Source: JASHUC01 sp035523875 | GTDB taxonomy: Bacteria > Pseudomonadota > Gammaproteobacteria > Steroidobacterales > Steroidobacteraceae | DNA length: 64,000 nt | Direction: 5' to 3' | Assembly (NCBI GenBank): GCA_035523875.1 | Contig: DATKPY010000052.1 | Coordinates: forward strand, 9,716-73,715 | Shown: one piece after another, positions 8,375 to 17,273 of the stretch | How the letters are laid out: each line of letters opens with the position of its first letter | Numbering within the stretch: the first letter of the stretch is position 1 | The notes under the pieces: model-generated | Seen by the model: the letters and a program-made list of their open reading frames with translations, nothing else | The model's database searches: none | What the model was told of the DNA's origin: nothing | Position numbers and translations under genes: made by a program

Positions 8375-9427
8375 CTACAGGTTCTTTGCGTACTCGCGAT
8401 TCTCGCTCTTCAAGCTCGCATCCGTCCCGAGGGCGTAGTGCTTGGTCATGTCGGGCGAGAAGCGGCTCGCGGGAGGCTGCCGCCCGAGAGCCTCGGCCAA
8501 GGCGCGAATGTGATGGGCGCCGGCCCCGCAGCACACCCCCAAGTAGCGCACATCGGCCGCGTACATCTCACGGCCAAACTCCGCGATCTCGAACCGCGTG
8601 GCGAGGAAAGGATCGAGTGCCACGGGAAAAGGACGCCCGGTCGGGTTGCAGCGGGCGCACTCGGGATCCTTCTCGGTGAGCGATTGAAAGGTCGGCTCGG
8701 CCGGCGTCGTCCGATACGGCACCGGCAGCGCCGCGACGGGAATGCGCACGGCCTTGCGGATCGCGCGCACCAGCGGCGCCATGGTGCGCGGGCCGCGGGC
8801 GCAGTTGAGGCCGACCACCTCCGCGCCGCGGTCCTCCAGACGCCTGGCGGCTTCCTCGACCGTGAGGCCGTCGCGGAGCGTTCCCGGCTTGTGCACGGCA
8901 AGCGTCACGACGGCGGGCAGGCGCGTCGCCTGCTTGATGGCATCGAGCGCAATTTCCGCCTCGCCGAGGAACGGGAGCGTCTCGGCGACGATGAAGTCGA
9001 CGCCGGCATCGATGGCCCAGCCGATCTGCTCGTCGAACATGGCGCGCACTTCGCGCGCGCTCGCGGCATCGTGCGGCCGGAAGACGTTCGTGTTGCACAC
9101 GTTTCCGGCAACGAGCGCATCGCCTTCGGCGGCGACTTTCTTCGCCAGGGCGAGCGCACTGCGATTCATGCGCTCGAGGTCACCCTCGCGGCCGATGAGG
9201 CGCAGCTTCTCGCGATGGGCATAGTAGGTGAATGCTTCCATCACATCGGAGCCCGCCCGCAGGAACTCGCGATGAAGATTCTCGACCTGCTCCGGGAAGT
9301 CGAGCACCGCCTCCGGAACGAAAGCGCCCGCCTGCAGGTAGCCGCGCCGCTCGAGCGCGAACAGATACCCCTCGGCGCAGATGACGGGACCTGCGGCAAG
9401 TCGCTCCATCAGGCTCAGCTTCGGCAT
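8375..9427 (-). CDS. Homocysteine S-methyltransferase family protein (BHMT-like)
   Basis: A 350-residue TIM-barrel methyltransferase of the betaine-homocysteine/homocysteine S-methyltransferase family. The three zinc-binding cysteines are present: Cys209 in VVGLNC and Cys299-Cys300 in GVCCGAG. Family members move a methyl group from glycine betaine, S-methylmethionine or a related onium compound to homocysteine, giving methionine. Amid choline and betaine genes, glycine betaine to dimethylglycine is the most likely reaction, but this is inference. It follows an MFS carrier gene by 33 bases in what looks like a GMC oxidoreductase-MFS-methyltransferase operon. A second, similar copy lies at 32.3 kb and shares long stretches such as AAGPVICAEGY. 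Confidence 0.8.
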   Translation of the reverse strand: MPKLSLMERLAAGPVICAEGYLFALERRGYLQAGAFVPEAVLDFPEQVENLHREFLRAGSDVMEAFTYYAHREKLRLIGREGDLERMNRSALALAKKVAAEGDALVAGNVCNTNVFRPHDAASAREVRAMFDEQIGWAIDAGVDFIVAETLPFLGEAEIALDAIKQATRLPAVVTLAVHKPGTLRDGLTVEEAARRLEDRGAEVVGLNCARGPRTMAPLVRAIRKAVRIPVAALPVPYRTTPAEPTFQSLTEKDPECARCNPTGRPFPVALDPFLATRFEIAEFGREMYAADVRYLGVCCGAGAHHIRALAEALGRQPPASRFSPDMTKHYALGTDASLKSENREYAKNL

Positions 9428-9460
9428 CGAAGGTCCTCCGGCGCAGAGACCGCTCCCACC

Positions 9461-10813
9461 TTACGCATTCGCCGCCCCGGACGCGGCGCGAATGCCGGTC
9501 GCGCGTTCCTGGTCACCGACTACATCGCGGGCCGACCAGAACAAGTGTGCCGCGCACCAGAAGCCGGTCGGAACGAGGCACAGCATCGCGAGCCGCAGTG
9601 ACTCCGCGTTGGTCATGTGGTGATGCCCGAATACGTCGCTCAAGAATCCGACGAGCCACGGCGCGATCACGAGGTTGCCGACGTTCGCGAGGAACAGCAC
9701 CATCGCGCAGAAGACCGCGCGCATGCGTGGCTGTGCGAGGTTGTTGAGGAGCCCGAATCCCGGGCCGATGTAGAAGTAGATCGACGGAATGAAGATCCAG
9801 AGGAGCCCTTTCACGACCGCGAGCGAGTGCGTGGAGTAGATGAAGGCGGATGCGACCGTGCCGATGCTCAGTCCGACCCCGAGGAGCCGAACGATGCGCC
9901 GCGGGTCGCGCATCGAGGGTCGCGCCATCAGCCAGCCGGTGGCCAGCGTGGCGACGCTGCCGCCGATCAGATGAATGGGGCCCGTGATGGCTCCAGCGCC
10001 GCCCATTGTGAGCCCGTAATTGCGCTGCAGGAAGGTCTGCGTCCACCACATGAGGCCCCAGCCCCAGAGCGCGGCGAGGGCGGTGCCGATGATGATGTGC
10101 ACCGCGGAGCGCTGTCGCCAGAGGAAGCACAGGGTCTCGAGCACCGTCGGTGCCGGTCCGTCGTCCGTGGCATCGAGACTACCGCGGCGCGGCTCGCGGA
10201 CCGTGACGAGCACCAGAAGCGCCGCGATGATTCCCGGAATGCCGAGGCATATGAAGACCGACCGCCACCCATAGCGATCGGCGATCGCGCCGGCTAGGTC
10301 GGCACCGATCCACGCGCCGATCGGGGCTCCGAGGGAGAAGATCGTGAGTGCCATCGGACGGCGCGCGGCGGGGAAGTAATCGGACAGAATGGAGCTCGCC
10401 CCCGGCGTTCCACCCGCCTCGCCGACCCCCACTCCGATGCGCGACAACAGCAGCTGCCAGTACGTGCGCGAGATTCCGGTGAGAACGGTGAGGACGGACC
10501 AGGCGGCGAGGCAGATGCCGATGATGTTGCGCCGGCTGCGCCGGTCGATGAGCCAGGAGAGCGGGAAGCCGAATGAAACGTAGCACACTCCGAGGAACAC
10601 GCCGCTAAGGAGTCCGATCCCAGCGTCGCTCAGATGCAGCTCGAGTCGGATCGGCTCGAGCACCGTGGAGATGACGTAGCGGTCGGCGATGCTGAGCGTG
10701 TACACCCCGCACATCATCAAGAGCACGTACCAGCGCGCGGCGATCGAGGGGGCTCCCGCGCTCGAGCCCAGTGCAAGTGGGGTGGCGGTCACCTTGAAAT
10801 CGAGCTCATTCAC
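9461..10813 (-). CDS. MFS transporter (spinster-like)
   Basis: A 450-residue protein with about twelve hydrophobic helices. The loop between helices 2 and 3 carries the MFS motif (SWLIDRRSRRN), and GVGVGEAGGTPGASS is typical of spinster-type carriers common in Proteobacteria. It sits 37 bases downstream of a GMC oxidoreductase and 33 bases upstream of the BHMT-like gene, so all three probably share one transcript. The transported compound is unknown; import of a methylated amine or onium precursor for the neighbouring enzymes is the simplest guess. Confidence 0.8.
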   Translation of the reverse strand: MNELDFKVTATPLALGSSAGAPSIAARWYVLLMMCGVYTLSIADRYVISTVLEPIRLELHLSDAGIGLLSGVFLGVCYVSFGFPLSWLIDRRSRRNIIGICLAAWSVLTVLTGISRTYWQLLLSRIGVGVGEAGGTPGASSILSDYFPAARRPMALTIFSLGAPIGAWIGADLAGAIADRYGWRSVFICLGIPGIIAALLVLVTVREPRRGSLDATDDGPAPTVLETLCFLWRQRSAVHIIIGTALAALWGWGLMWWTQTFLQRNYGLTMGGAGAITGPIHLIGGSVATLATGWLMARPSMRDPRRIVRLLGVGLSIGTVASAFIYSTHSLAVVKGLLWIFIPSIYFYIGPGFGLLNNLAQPRMRAVFCAMVLFLANVGNLVIAPWLVGFLSDVFGHHHMTNAESLRLAMLCLVPTGFWCAAHLFWSARDVVGDQERATGIRAASGAANA

Positions 10814-10850
10814 TCACGCGCCTTCGTCGATCGGCAGGCAGCGGGCAAGC

Positions 10851-12491
10851 TTACTCTGCGGCATTCGGTGCGTCTTGCAGTATGAGCTCGGCGGCCTTCT
10901 CGGCGACCATGAGCGTCGGGGTGTTGGTGTTGCCCGAGGTGACGGTGGGAAACACGGAGGCGTCCACCACACGCAACGCCCGCACGCCATGCACGGCAAG
11001 ACGCGGCGTGACCACCGAGCGGCGCGGATCCACCCCCATCGCGCAGGTGCTGCAGGCGTGAAACACCGATCCGGCCCGCAGGCGGAAGTCCTCGAGCACC
11101 TGCTCGTCGCGCGTCACGGCTGCGCCGGGCGTGAGCTCCGACTCGATCACATCGCTCAAGGGTGGCGCGCTCGCGATGCGCCGGAGCAGTGCCGCACCTT
11201 CGTAGACCTCGGCGATATCCTGGGCGCTCGCGAGGCCGTTCGGCACGATCGCGGGTGGCGCAAGCGGGTCGGCGGAGCGGATGTGAATGCTGCCGCGGCT
11301 CATCGGACGGCAGCTGTTGAAGGACATGAGGAATGCGGAGTAGGGGTCGGGATTGAGGAGCCGCCGCCCCGTGCCGACGAGCGTCGTCGCGTAGCTCGCC
11401 GGATTGAAGTAGATGTGCAGGTTCGGACGCTGGAGGCCGGCTCTGCCGCGCAGGAACGCGCCCGCCTGATTGACGCTCATCGCGAGCGGGCCGGTGCGAG
11501 AGAGTCCGTAGCGCAGCGCGGCCCGAATCTTGCCCGCAAGCGGAGCGAGCTCGTCGTTGAGCGTAGGCACCTTCGACTTATAGAAATAGGAAACGGCGAG
11601 ATGATCCTGCAGGCCGTTGCCCACGGCCGGCGCGTCGGCAACGAGCGCGATCCCGTGGCGTTGGAGGAGCCCGGCCTCACCGATGCCCGAGAGCTCGAGG
11701 AGCTGCGGCGAATTGATCGCGCCGGCCGACAGGATGACCTCCCGCCGCGCATGCGCTTGCGTGCGCTTACCGTCGGCCAGGTACTCGATCCCGGTCGCCC
11801 GCAGTCCCTGGAACAGGATGCGCACGGCGCGCGCGCGAGTCCGCACGGTGAGATTCGGACGCGGAGCGGCGGGCCGCAGGTAAGCCGTCGCGGCGGAGAC
11901 GCGCCGCCCGTTCCGCACGGTGACGTGCCAGAGTCCGGCGCCCTCCGTGACCGACCCGTTGAAGTCGAGCGTGCGCGGGTAGCCGAGTCCGGCGCAGGTC
12001 GCGATGAAGGTCTCGCAGAGCGGATGCGCGCCGCCCGAGACGTCGCTTACCTGCACAGGACCGCCCGCGCCGTGAAATTCGGACGCGCCGGCGGCGTGGT
12101 CCTCGAGCTTGCGAAAGTAGGGCAGCACCTCGCTCCAGCCCCAACCGGCGTTGCCTGCCGTGCGCCACTCGTCGAAATCGGCCGGCTGCCCGCGCACGTA
12201 AACCATCGCGTTGATCGAGCTCGAGCCGCCGAGCACCTTGCCGCGCGGCCAGAACGCCACCCTGTTCGCGAGCGTCGGATCCGGCTCGGCCTCGTACATC
12301 CAGTTGAAGCGCGGATCGGTGAAGGTTCTGCCGTAGCCGATCGGCACGGAGATCCACAGGCTCCGGTCAGACCCGCCTGCCTCGATGAGCAGAACCGAGA
12401 AGCGTCCGTTCGCCGTGAGCCGGTTTGCGAGCACACAGCCCGCAGTTCCGGCGCCCACGATGAGGTAATCGAAATCTGGCATGGATGGCAC
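10851..12491 (-). CDS. GMC-family FAD oxidoreductase (choline dehydrogenase-like)
   Basis: A 546-residue glucose-methanol-choline oxidoreductase. The N-terminal Rossmann motif for FAD is VGAGTAGCVLANRL. The GMC signature PRGKVLGGSSSINAMVY follows near residue 85, and the C-terminal active-site region contains FHACSTCAMG with the expected catalytic His. The last helix holds the conserved SGNTNTPTLMVAEKAA. These enzymes oxidise primary alcohols to aldehydes. It is clearly distinct from the betA gene at 58.5 kb and lacks a neighbouring aldehyde dehydrogenase, so it may act on another amino alcohol or an unrelated alcohol. It is the first gene of a minus-strand operon and is divergent from an enolase-superfamily gene, with 84 bases between starts. 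Confidence 0.85.
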   Translation of the reverse strand: MPSMPDFDYLIVGAGTAGCVLANRLTANGRFSVLLIEAGGSDRSLWISVPIGYGRTFTDPRFNWMYEAEPDPTLANRVAFWPRGKVLGGSSSINAMVYVRGQPADFDEWRTAGNAGWGWSEVLPYFRKLEDHAAGASEFHGAGGPVQVSDVSGGAHPLCETFIATCAGLGYPRTLDFNGSVTEGAGLWHVTVRNGRRVSAATAYLRPAAPRPNLTVRTRARAVRILFQGLRATGIEYLADGKRTQAHARREVILSAGAINSPQLLELSGIGEAGLLQRHGIALVADAPAVGNGLQDHLAVSYFYKSKVPTLNDELAPLAGKIRAALRYGLSRTGPLAMSVNQAGAFLRGRAGLQRPNLHIYFNPASYATTLVGTGRRLLNPDPYSAFLMSFNSCRPMSRGSIHIRSADPLAPPAIVPNGLASAQDIAEVYEGAALLRRIASAPPLSDVIESELTPGAAVTRDEQVLEDFRLRAGSVFHACSTCAMGVDPRRSVVTPRLAVHGVRALRVVDASVFPTVTSGNTNTPTLMVAEKAAELILQDAPNAAE

Positions 12492-12575
12492 AGGGACCGC
12501 GGACGAGAGACACTAGCATAGCGAGCGATGCGCCCGCCCGGGCGCCGCATGGATTCCGCGGTGGAGCAAAGCCCC

Positions 12576-13790
12576 ATGAGGCTCAAGGACATCTCGACCT
12601 TCGTGGTGGGCAATCCGCCTCCGCACTACGGCGGGCGATACTTCGTGTTCGTCAAGCTCGGGACCGACGGCAACGTGTCCGGAATCGGCGAGGCGTACTG
12701 CGTGCCGTTCCACCCCACGCTCGTCGCGCGGATGCTCGAGGATGTCTTTGCGCGCTATCTCGAGGGCGAGGATCCGCACGATATCGAGAGGCTGTGGCGA
12801 CGCGTCTATTCGGCCGGCTACACGCAGCATCCGGATCTCACGCTCACCGCGGTCTTGAGCGCGCTCGAGATGGCCTGCTGGGATATCGTGGGCAAGGAGG
12901 CGAATCAGCCGATCCACAAGCTTCTCGGCGGCCGCGTGCACGAGGCGTTGCGCTCGTATACTTATATATACGCGCGACCCGGGGACCGAACCAACGTGTA
13001 TGAGGACCCCGAGCTCGCAGCCGAGCGCGCGGCGGAGTACGTGGCCCAGGGGTTCACGGCGCTCAAGTTCGACCCGGCCGGGCCGTACTCGGCGTTCGAC
13101 GGCCGGCAACTCTCCCTCGAGGCACTCGAGCGCAGCGAGCGGTTCATGCGACTGCTGCGGGGCGCGGTCGGAACGAGCGCCGACTTGCTCTTCGGCACTC
13201 ACGGTCAGATGACCGCGGCGGGCGCGATCCGGCTCGCGCGCCGGCTCGAGCCCTACGATCCGCTGTGGCTCGAGGAGCCGGTGCCCCCCGATGCACCGGA
13301 GGAGATGGCCAAGGTCGCCCGCGCCACCTCCATCCCGATCGCGACCGGCGAGCGCCTCGCGACCAAGTACGACTTCGCGCGCCTGCTGCGCTCGGATGCC
13401 GCGGCGATCCTGCAGATGAACCTCGGACGCGTCGGCGGCATCCTCGAGGCAAAGAAGATCGCCGCGCTCGCAGAGGTGAGCCACGTGCAGATCGCGCCGC
13501 ACCTTTACTGCGGGCCGGTGGTGGGCGCCGCCAACATCCAGCTCGCAACCTGCAGCCCGAACTTCCTCATTCTCGAGGGCATCGAGCGATGGCAGGGCTT
13601 TCACGCCGAGATCCTGCGCAAGCCGATCCGCTGGGAGTCAGGCTACGTGATCCCGCCCGCCGAGCCGGGGCTCGGCATCGAGCTCAACGAAGCGCTCATC
13701 GTGGCGCACCCGTACACTGAAAGCGCGCTGCACCTCGAGATGGCGGATCGACCGATCGGAGTCGCGGCGGGGAACAAGGTGAAGCGATGA
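12576..13790 (+). CDS. Mandelate racemase/muconate lactonizing enzyme family protein
   Basis: A 404-residue enolase-superfamily enzyme if started at the ATG at 12576 (MRLKDIST); an upstream in-frame start at 12528 adds 16 poorly conserved residues. The capping domain is followed by a barrel with LKFDPAG at the second strand, GTHGQMT, the Glu ligand in WLEEPVP, Glu in ATGERLATKYDF and His in APHLYCGP. These are typical of the galactonate/galactarate dehydratase-like branch rather than of classic mandelate racemase. The stop overlaps the start of an MttB-type gene by 4 bases. That coupling to a methylated-amine methyltransferase suggests it acts on a betaine-type carboxylate, but no substrate can be assigned. 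Confidence 0.8.
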   Translation: MRLKDISTFVVGNPPPHYGGRYFVFVKLGTDGNVSGIGEAYCVPFHPTLVARMLEDVFARYLEGEDPHDIERLWRRVYSAGYTQHPDLTLTAVLSALEMACWDIVGKEANQPIHKLLGGRVHEALRSYTYIYARPGDRTNVYEDPELAAERAAEYVAQGFTALKFDPAGPYSAFDGRQLSLEALERSERFMRLLRGAVGTSADLLFGTHGQMTAAGAIRLARRLEPYDPLWLEEPVPPDAPEEMAKVARATSIPIATGERLATKYDFARLLRSDAAAILQMNLGRVGGILEAKKIAALAEVSHVQIAPHLYCGPVVGAANIQLATCSPNFLILEGIERWQGFHAEILRKPIRWESGYVIPPAEPGLGIELNEALIVAHPYTESALHLEMADRPIGVAAGNKVKR

Positions 13791-15328
13791 CCGAGCGCCC
13801 AACACCCGCTGCGCGGCGTCGGGATCGAGGCCGGGCCCAGCGGTCGACCGGCGCGGTGCTCGCACCGCTCCCGCGGCTCGCCAACCGCTGGGCGCCGCTC
13901 GAGATCCTCAGTCCGGAGCAGCTCGAGCGCATCATCGCGGCGGCGTTCCGCATCCTCGAGGAGGCGGGGCTCGAGATCCGCAGCGCCTCGGCGCGCGATA
14001 TCTACCGCAGGGCCGGGGCGCTCGTCGACGAGTCGACGCAGATCGTGCGTCTCGGTCGCGACATCGTGGAGGCGCAGCTCGCGAATGCGCCCGAGCGCTT
14101 CGTGCTGCACGCACGCAATCCCGGCCGGCATCTTCACATCGGCGGCGACGTGGTCAACTTCGGTCCCGTGACCGGCGCGCCTCACATCAACGATCGCGAG
14201 CACGGTCGCCGTTACGGGGATCTCGAATCCTTTCGCAACATTCTGCGGCTCATTCACACGCTCGGAGTGCTGCACTGGCAGGGCGGAATCGTGGTGGAGC
14301 CGGTCGATGTACCGGTTGCGCTGCGCCACCTGGCCGTGTACCAGGCACACATCGAGTGCGCGGACATCGTCTGGGCCGCACGCGGCATCGGCGGGGTGCA
14401 GGCGCAGGATGCAATCGCGCTCTCGGCGATCGAGCACGGATGCAGCATCGAGGACTTGGTGGCGCGTCCGACTCTCATGACCGTGACGAACGTCAACTCG
14501 CCGCGGCGGGTCGATGAGGAGATCCTCGACAACATCATGATCATGGCGCAGCACGGGCAGTGCGTGGTGATCACTCCGTTCACACTCATGGGTGCGATGG
14601 CGCCGGTCACGCTGGCGGGCGCGCTGGTACAGCAGACCGCGGAGGCGCTCGGCATCGTCGCGCTCTGTCAGATGATCCGCCGTGGCGCGCCCTGCGTGCT
14701 CGGGGGCTTTACCTCGAACGTCGACATGCGCACCGGCTCGCCCGCGTTCGGGACTCCGGAGTACGTTCACGCCGTGCTCGCGGCGGCGCAGATCGGGCGG
14801 CGACTGAAGCTTCCCGTGCGCACGAGCGCCGTCAATGCCTCCCCGGTGGTCGATGCCCAGTCCACCTACGAGACGGCCTTCTCGTTGCAGGCGGCGATCT
14901 TGAGCCACAGCCACCTCATCAACCATGCGGCCGGATGGCTCGAAGGCGGGCTGTCGGCCTCGCTCGAGAAGATCATCGTCGATGCCGAGCTCCTGAGGAA
15001 CTGGGCGGAGATCCTGAAGCCGGTCGACTTCAACGAAGATGATCTGGCGGTCGATGCGATCAAGGCCGTTGCGGCAGGCGGACACTTCTTCGGCGAATCG
15101 CACACGCTCGCCCGCTACGAGTCCGCGTTCTACCGGCCGCTGCTCTCGGACTGGTCGAACTTCGAGAGCTGGACCGAGGCCGGCTCGCGCACCGCGACCG
15201 AGCGGGCGACCGGCCTCTGGCAGAGGCTGCTCACGGAGTACGTGCCCCCGCCGCTCGACCCGGCGGTGAAGGAGGCGGTCGCGGCGTACGTCGCCCGGAG
15301 AAGCGGTGAGCTCACGGCTACGCGATGA
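13787..15328 (+). CDS. Trimethylamine methyltransferase family protein (MttB superfamily, non-pyrrolysine)
   Basis: A 513-residue TIM-barrel protein of the MttB superfamily. These enzymes demethylate quaternary or tertiary amines (trimethylamine, glycine betaine, proline betaine, carnitine) and pass the methyl group to a corrinoid protein. The frame is open throughout with no internal TAG, so it is the pyrrolysine-free type that in characterised cases uses glycine betaine-like substrates. Conserved blocks include HWQGGIVVEPVDVPV, TVTNVNSPRR, TPFTLMGAMAPVT and NHAAGWLEGGL. The ATG overlaps the preceding enolase-superfamily stop by 4 bases. No corrinoid gene is adjacent; the only one visible is at 39.4 kb. 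A second MttB-type gene lies at 44.1 kb. Confidence 0.85.
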   Translation: MTERPTPAARRRDRGRAQRSTGAVLAPLPRLANRWAPLEILSPEQLERIIAAAFRILEEAGLEIRSASARDIYRRAGALVDESTQIVRLGRDIVEAQLANAPERFVLHARNPGRHLHIGGDVVNFGPVTGAPHINDREHGRRYGDLESFRNILRLIHTLGVLHWQGGIVVEPVDVPVALRHLAVYQAHIECADIVWAARGIGGVQAQDAIALSAIEHGCSIEDLVARPTLMTVTNVNSPRRVDEEILDNIMIMAQHGQCVVITPFTLMGAMAPVTLAGALVQQTAEALGIVALCQMIRRGAPCVLGGFTSNVDMRTGSPAFGTPEYVHAVLAAAQIGRRLKLPVRTSAVNASPVVDAQSTYETAFSLQAAILSHSHLINHAAGWLEGGLSASLEKIIVDAELLRNWAEILKPVDFNEDDLAVDAIKAVAAGGHFFGESHTLARYESAFYRPLLSDWSNFESWTEAGSRTATERATGLWQRLLTEYVPPPLDPAVKEAVAAYVARRSGELTATR

Positions 15329-15376
15329 CCCCGCGCGTGTGGCTCGCGCAGGCGTGCGTGCCCAGGGCGCGGGCGC

Positions 15377-16192
15377 ATGAGCGATTGGATCATGAATGCG
15401 CGGATGTACGCGGTGACGCCGCAGGTGGAGGCGCTGTGGCGCTCGCTCCTCGAGCACGTGGCCCAGGATGCGGACCTCGAGCTCACCTACGTCACGTATC
15501 CGGCGCCACAGCCGCTCGAGGCGCTGTGGTCCCGCGCCGATCTCGGGGCAGTGCTGATGTGCGGCTTTCCGATCGCGCTCGGGCTCGGGGCCGTGGTGCC
15601 GATCGCGGCGCCGATCCCGCGCAGTGAGTGGGCGCGCGGGCGGGCCGTCTATCGCACGGATCTCATCGTGCGGCGCGGCGCCCCGTACGCGCGGCTCGAG
15701 GACACCTTCGGCGGGCGGGCGGGGTGGACCGTCGCGCACTCGCACTCCGGATTCAACGCATTCCGGCACCATTTGCTCGCCTACCGCTCGGCGCACTCCC
15801 CACGGCTTTACGCAGAGATGGTCGGCAATCTGGTGACGGCGCGCAACGTGCTCGATGCCGTGCGCGAGGGCCGCATCGATGTCGGACCGCTCGATGCCTA
15901 CTGGCACCTGCTGCTCGACCGCTACGCGCCGGAGCTCACGGCGGACGTGCGCGTGCTCGCCTCGACGGAGCGGGCGCCGATGCCCGCCTTCGTGGCCGCG
16001 GCGGGCCTGCCGCCGGAGAGAGTCGAGCGGTTGCGCGAGGCGTTCCGGAGCGCCGCGACGCGCGGCTGGTTCGCCCCCCTCGGGGACGCATTGCTGCTCG
16101 AGGGCTTTGCCGCGGCCAGCGCCGAATCCTACGCAATGCTGCTCGAGTGGGATCGGGAAGCGAAAGAGGCCGGATTCGAGCGCCCCGCCTGA
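15377..16192 (+). CDS. PhnD-like periplasmic-binding-fold protein without signal peptide
   Basis: A 271-residue protein resembling the PhnD/SsuA-type substrate-binding fold: an N-terminal Tyr-Val-Thr-Tyr-Pro strand, the segment DLIVRRGAPY ARLED, a His-Ser-Gly helix start (HSHSGFNAFRHHLL), and the hinge region VREGRIDVGPLDAYWHLLL. The N-terminus (MSDWIMNARMYAV) has no secretion signal, and no permease or ATPase gene is adjacent. It follows the MttB-type gene by 48 bases on the same strand, probably in one operon with it. It could be a cytoplasmic ligand sensor or an enzyme with a binding-protein fold; an unrecognised upstream start that restores a signal is another possibility, though nothing suggestive is seen. 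Confidence 0.65.
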   Translation: MSDWIMNARMYAVTPQVEALWRSLLEHVAQDADLELTYVTYPAPQPLEALWSRADLGAVLMCGFPIALGLGAVVPIAAPIPRSEWARGRAVYRTDLIVRRGAPYARLEDTFGGRAGWTVAHSHSGFNAFRHHLLAYRSAHSPRLYAEMVGNLVTARNVLDAVREGRIDVGPLDAYWHLLLDRYAPELTADVRVLASTERAPMPAFVAAAGLPPERVERLREAFRSAATRGWFAPLGDALLLEGFAAASAESYAMLLEWDREAKEAGFERPA

Positions 16193-16212
16193 GCGCAAGC
16201 CCGAGCAGTGAC

Positions 16213-17184
16213 TCAGGCGCGCACGCTCGGCACGCGCCCGGTCGGATGCTCGAGGACATCCTGCGCGCGAAAGAGATACCGCCACGCAACCTCGAAGTAC
16301 GTGCGGTAAACGAGCCCGCCGTTCTCGGCGATCAAGCGCTCACGCTCGCGCCGATAGCGGGCAGGACACTCGTACCACGGGATCCCCGGGGACTCGTGAT
16401 GCAGCGCGTGGAGATTGTTGAACAGGAACAGCGGCCCGAGAATCCACGAACGCTCGACGATCGCGACGCGCTCGCGCACGGCCGGACGCGCCCGGTGCTC
16501 GGCGAAGGAGCGGATGAGCTGGATGCCGTTCGCCGGTACCACCATGGCGAGGAAGTAGAGCCAGAGCGGAATTCCGCACACCCATTTCACCCAGAAGACG
16601 ACCGGAATGCACCAGAGCAGATGCTCGGCCCAGACCCTGCGCACGCCCGGCTCGTCGCGCGCGAGCGCCCGCAGATCGCCGTACAGAAACAGGCCGATGC
16701 GCAGGAACGAGCCGATCAGCACGCGGCCGGCGAGCGTGCGCTCGAGCTCGATGATCCCGCGCCGCAGCCATCCGAGCCGCGCGGACTCGGCAGCCGTCCA
16801 GTAAAAGGACTCGGGATCGTCAACCGGATCGGTCAGCCGTTCGTCGACGTGATGGATGTGATGGGTGTGCCGATAACGCTCGTACGGCAACCAGATCGAC
16901 AACGGAACGATGCCGAGTAGGCGGTTGAGACCCCGCCAGCGTGTCGGGTGCCCGTGCACGATCTCGTGCTGCAATGAGCTGTGAAGTGTGATCAGGACGG
17001 TCGCGGCACACGCGACGAGGGCGAGCGGCCAGCGGCGATACTCGGCCGTGACGGTGAGCCAACCGGCGTAGGTGGCAATCAGCAGCAGCAGCGTGGGCAG
17101 CTCGACGGCCGGTCGGGCCCTGGCAGTGGAAGTCATGTCCCGGATGCGCCCGGCGGCCGAACTCGGTGACATAACTTCGCTCAT
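16213..17184 (-). CDS. Fatty acid desaturase family protein
   Basis: A 323-residue membrane di-iron enzyme. All three histidine boxes are present: HEIVHG, HTHHIHH and HALHH, placed between hydrophobic segments as in the FA_desaturase family. By family it introduces a double bond or hydroxyl into a lipid acyl chain or related substrate at the cytoplasmic membrane. It ends 20 bases from the convergent PhnD-like gene. It starts 89 bases downstream of the OsmF-type importer operon, in a stretch that is locally AT-richer (around 17165-17210) and probably holds its own promoter. Why a desaturase sits among betaine genes is unclear; joint expression under osmotic or membrane stress is possible but unproven. 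Confidence 0.8.
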   Translation of the reverse strand: MSEVMSPSSAAGRIRDMTSTARARPAVELPTLLLLIATYAGWLTVTAEYRRWPLALVACAATVLITLHSSLQHEIVHGHPTRWRGLNRLLGIVPLSIWLPYERYRHTHHIHHVDERLTDPVDDPESFYWTAAESARLGWLRRGIIELERTLAGRVLIGSFLRIGLFLYGDLRALARDEPGVRRVWAEHLLWCIPVVFWVKWVCGIPLWLYFLAMVVPANGIQLIRSFAEHRARPAVRERVAIVERSWILGPLFLFNNLHALHHESPGIPWYECPARYRRERERLIAENGGLVYRTYFEVAWRYLFRAQDVLEHPTGRVPSVRA

Positions 17185-17273
17185 CGTTTCAAATAGATTA
17201 GCATGCGCGCCGCCCGCACGGTGGCCCGCCGGGGGTGAACTGGATAGCGAATTTGAAAGCCGACGCGCCGCGG

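Noticed and set aside
13643..16285. An 880-codon minus-strand frame across the MttB and PhnD-like genes
   Set aside because: Low-complexity Arg-rich translation, no ribosome site or motif, and it covers two well-supported plus-strand genes.
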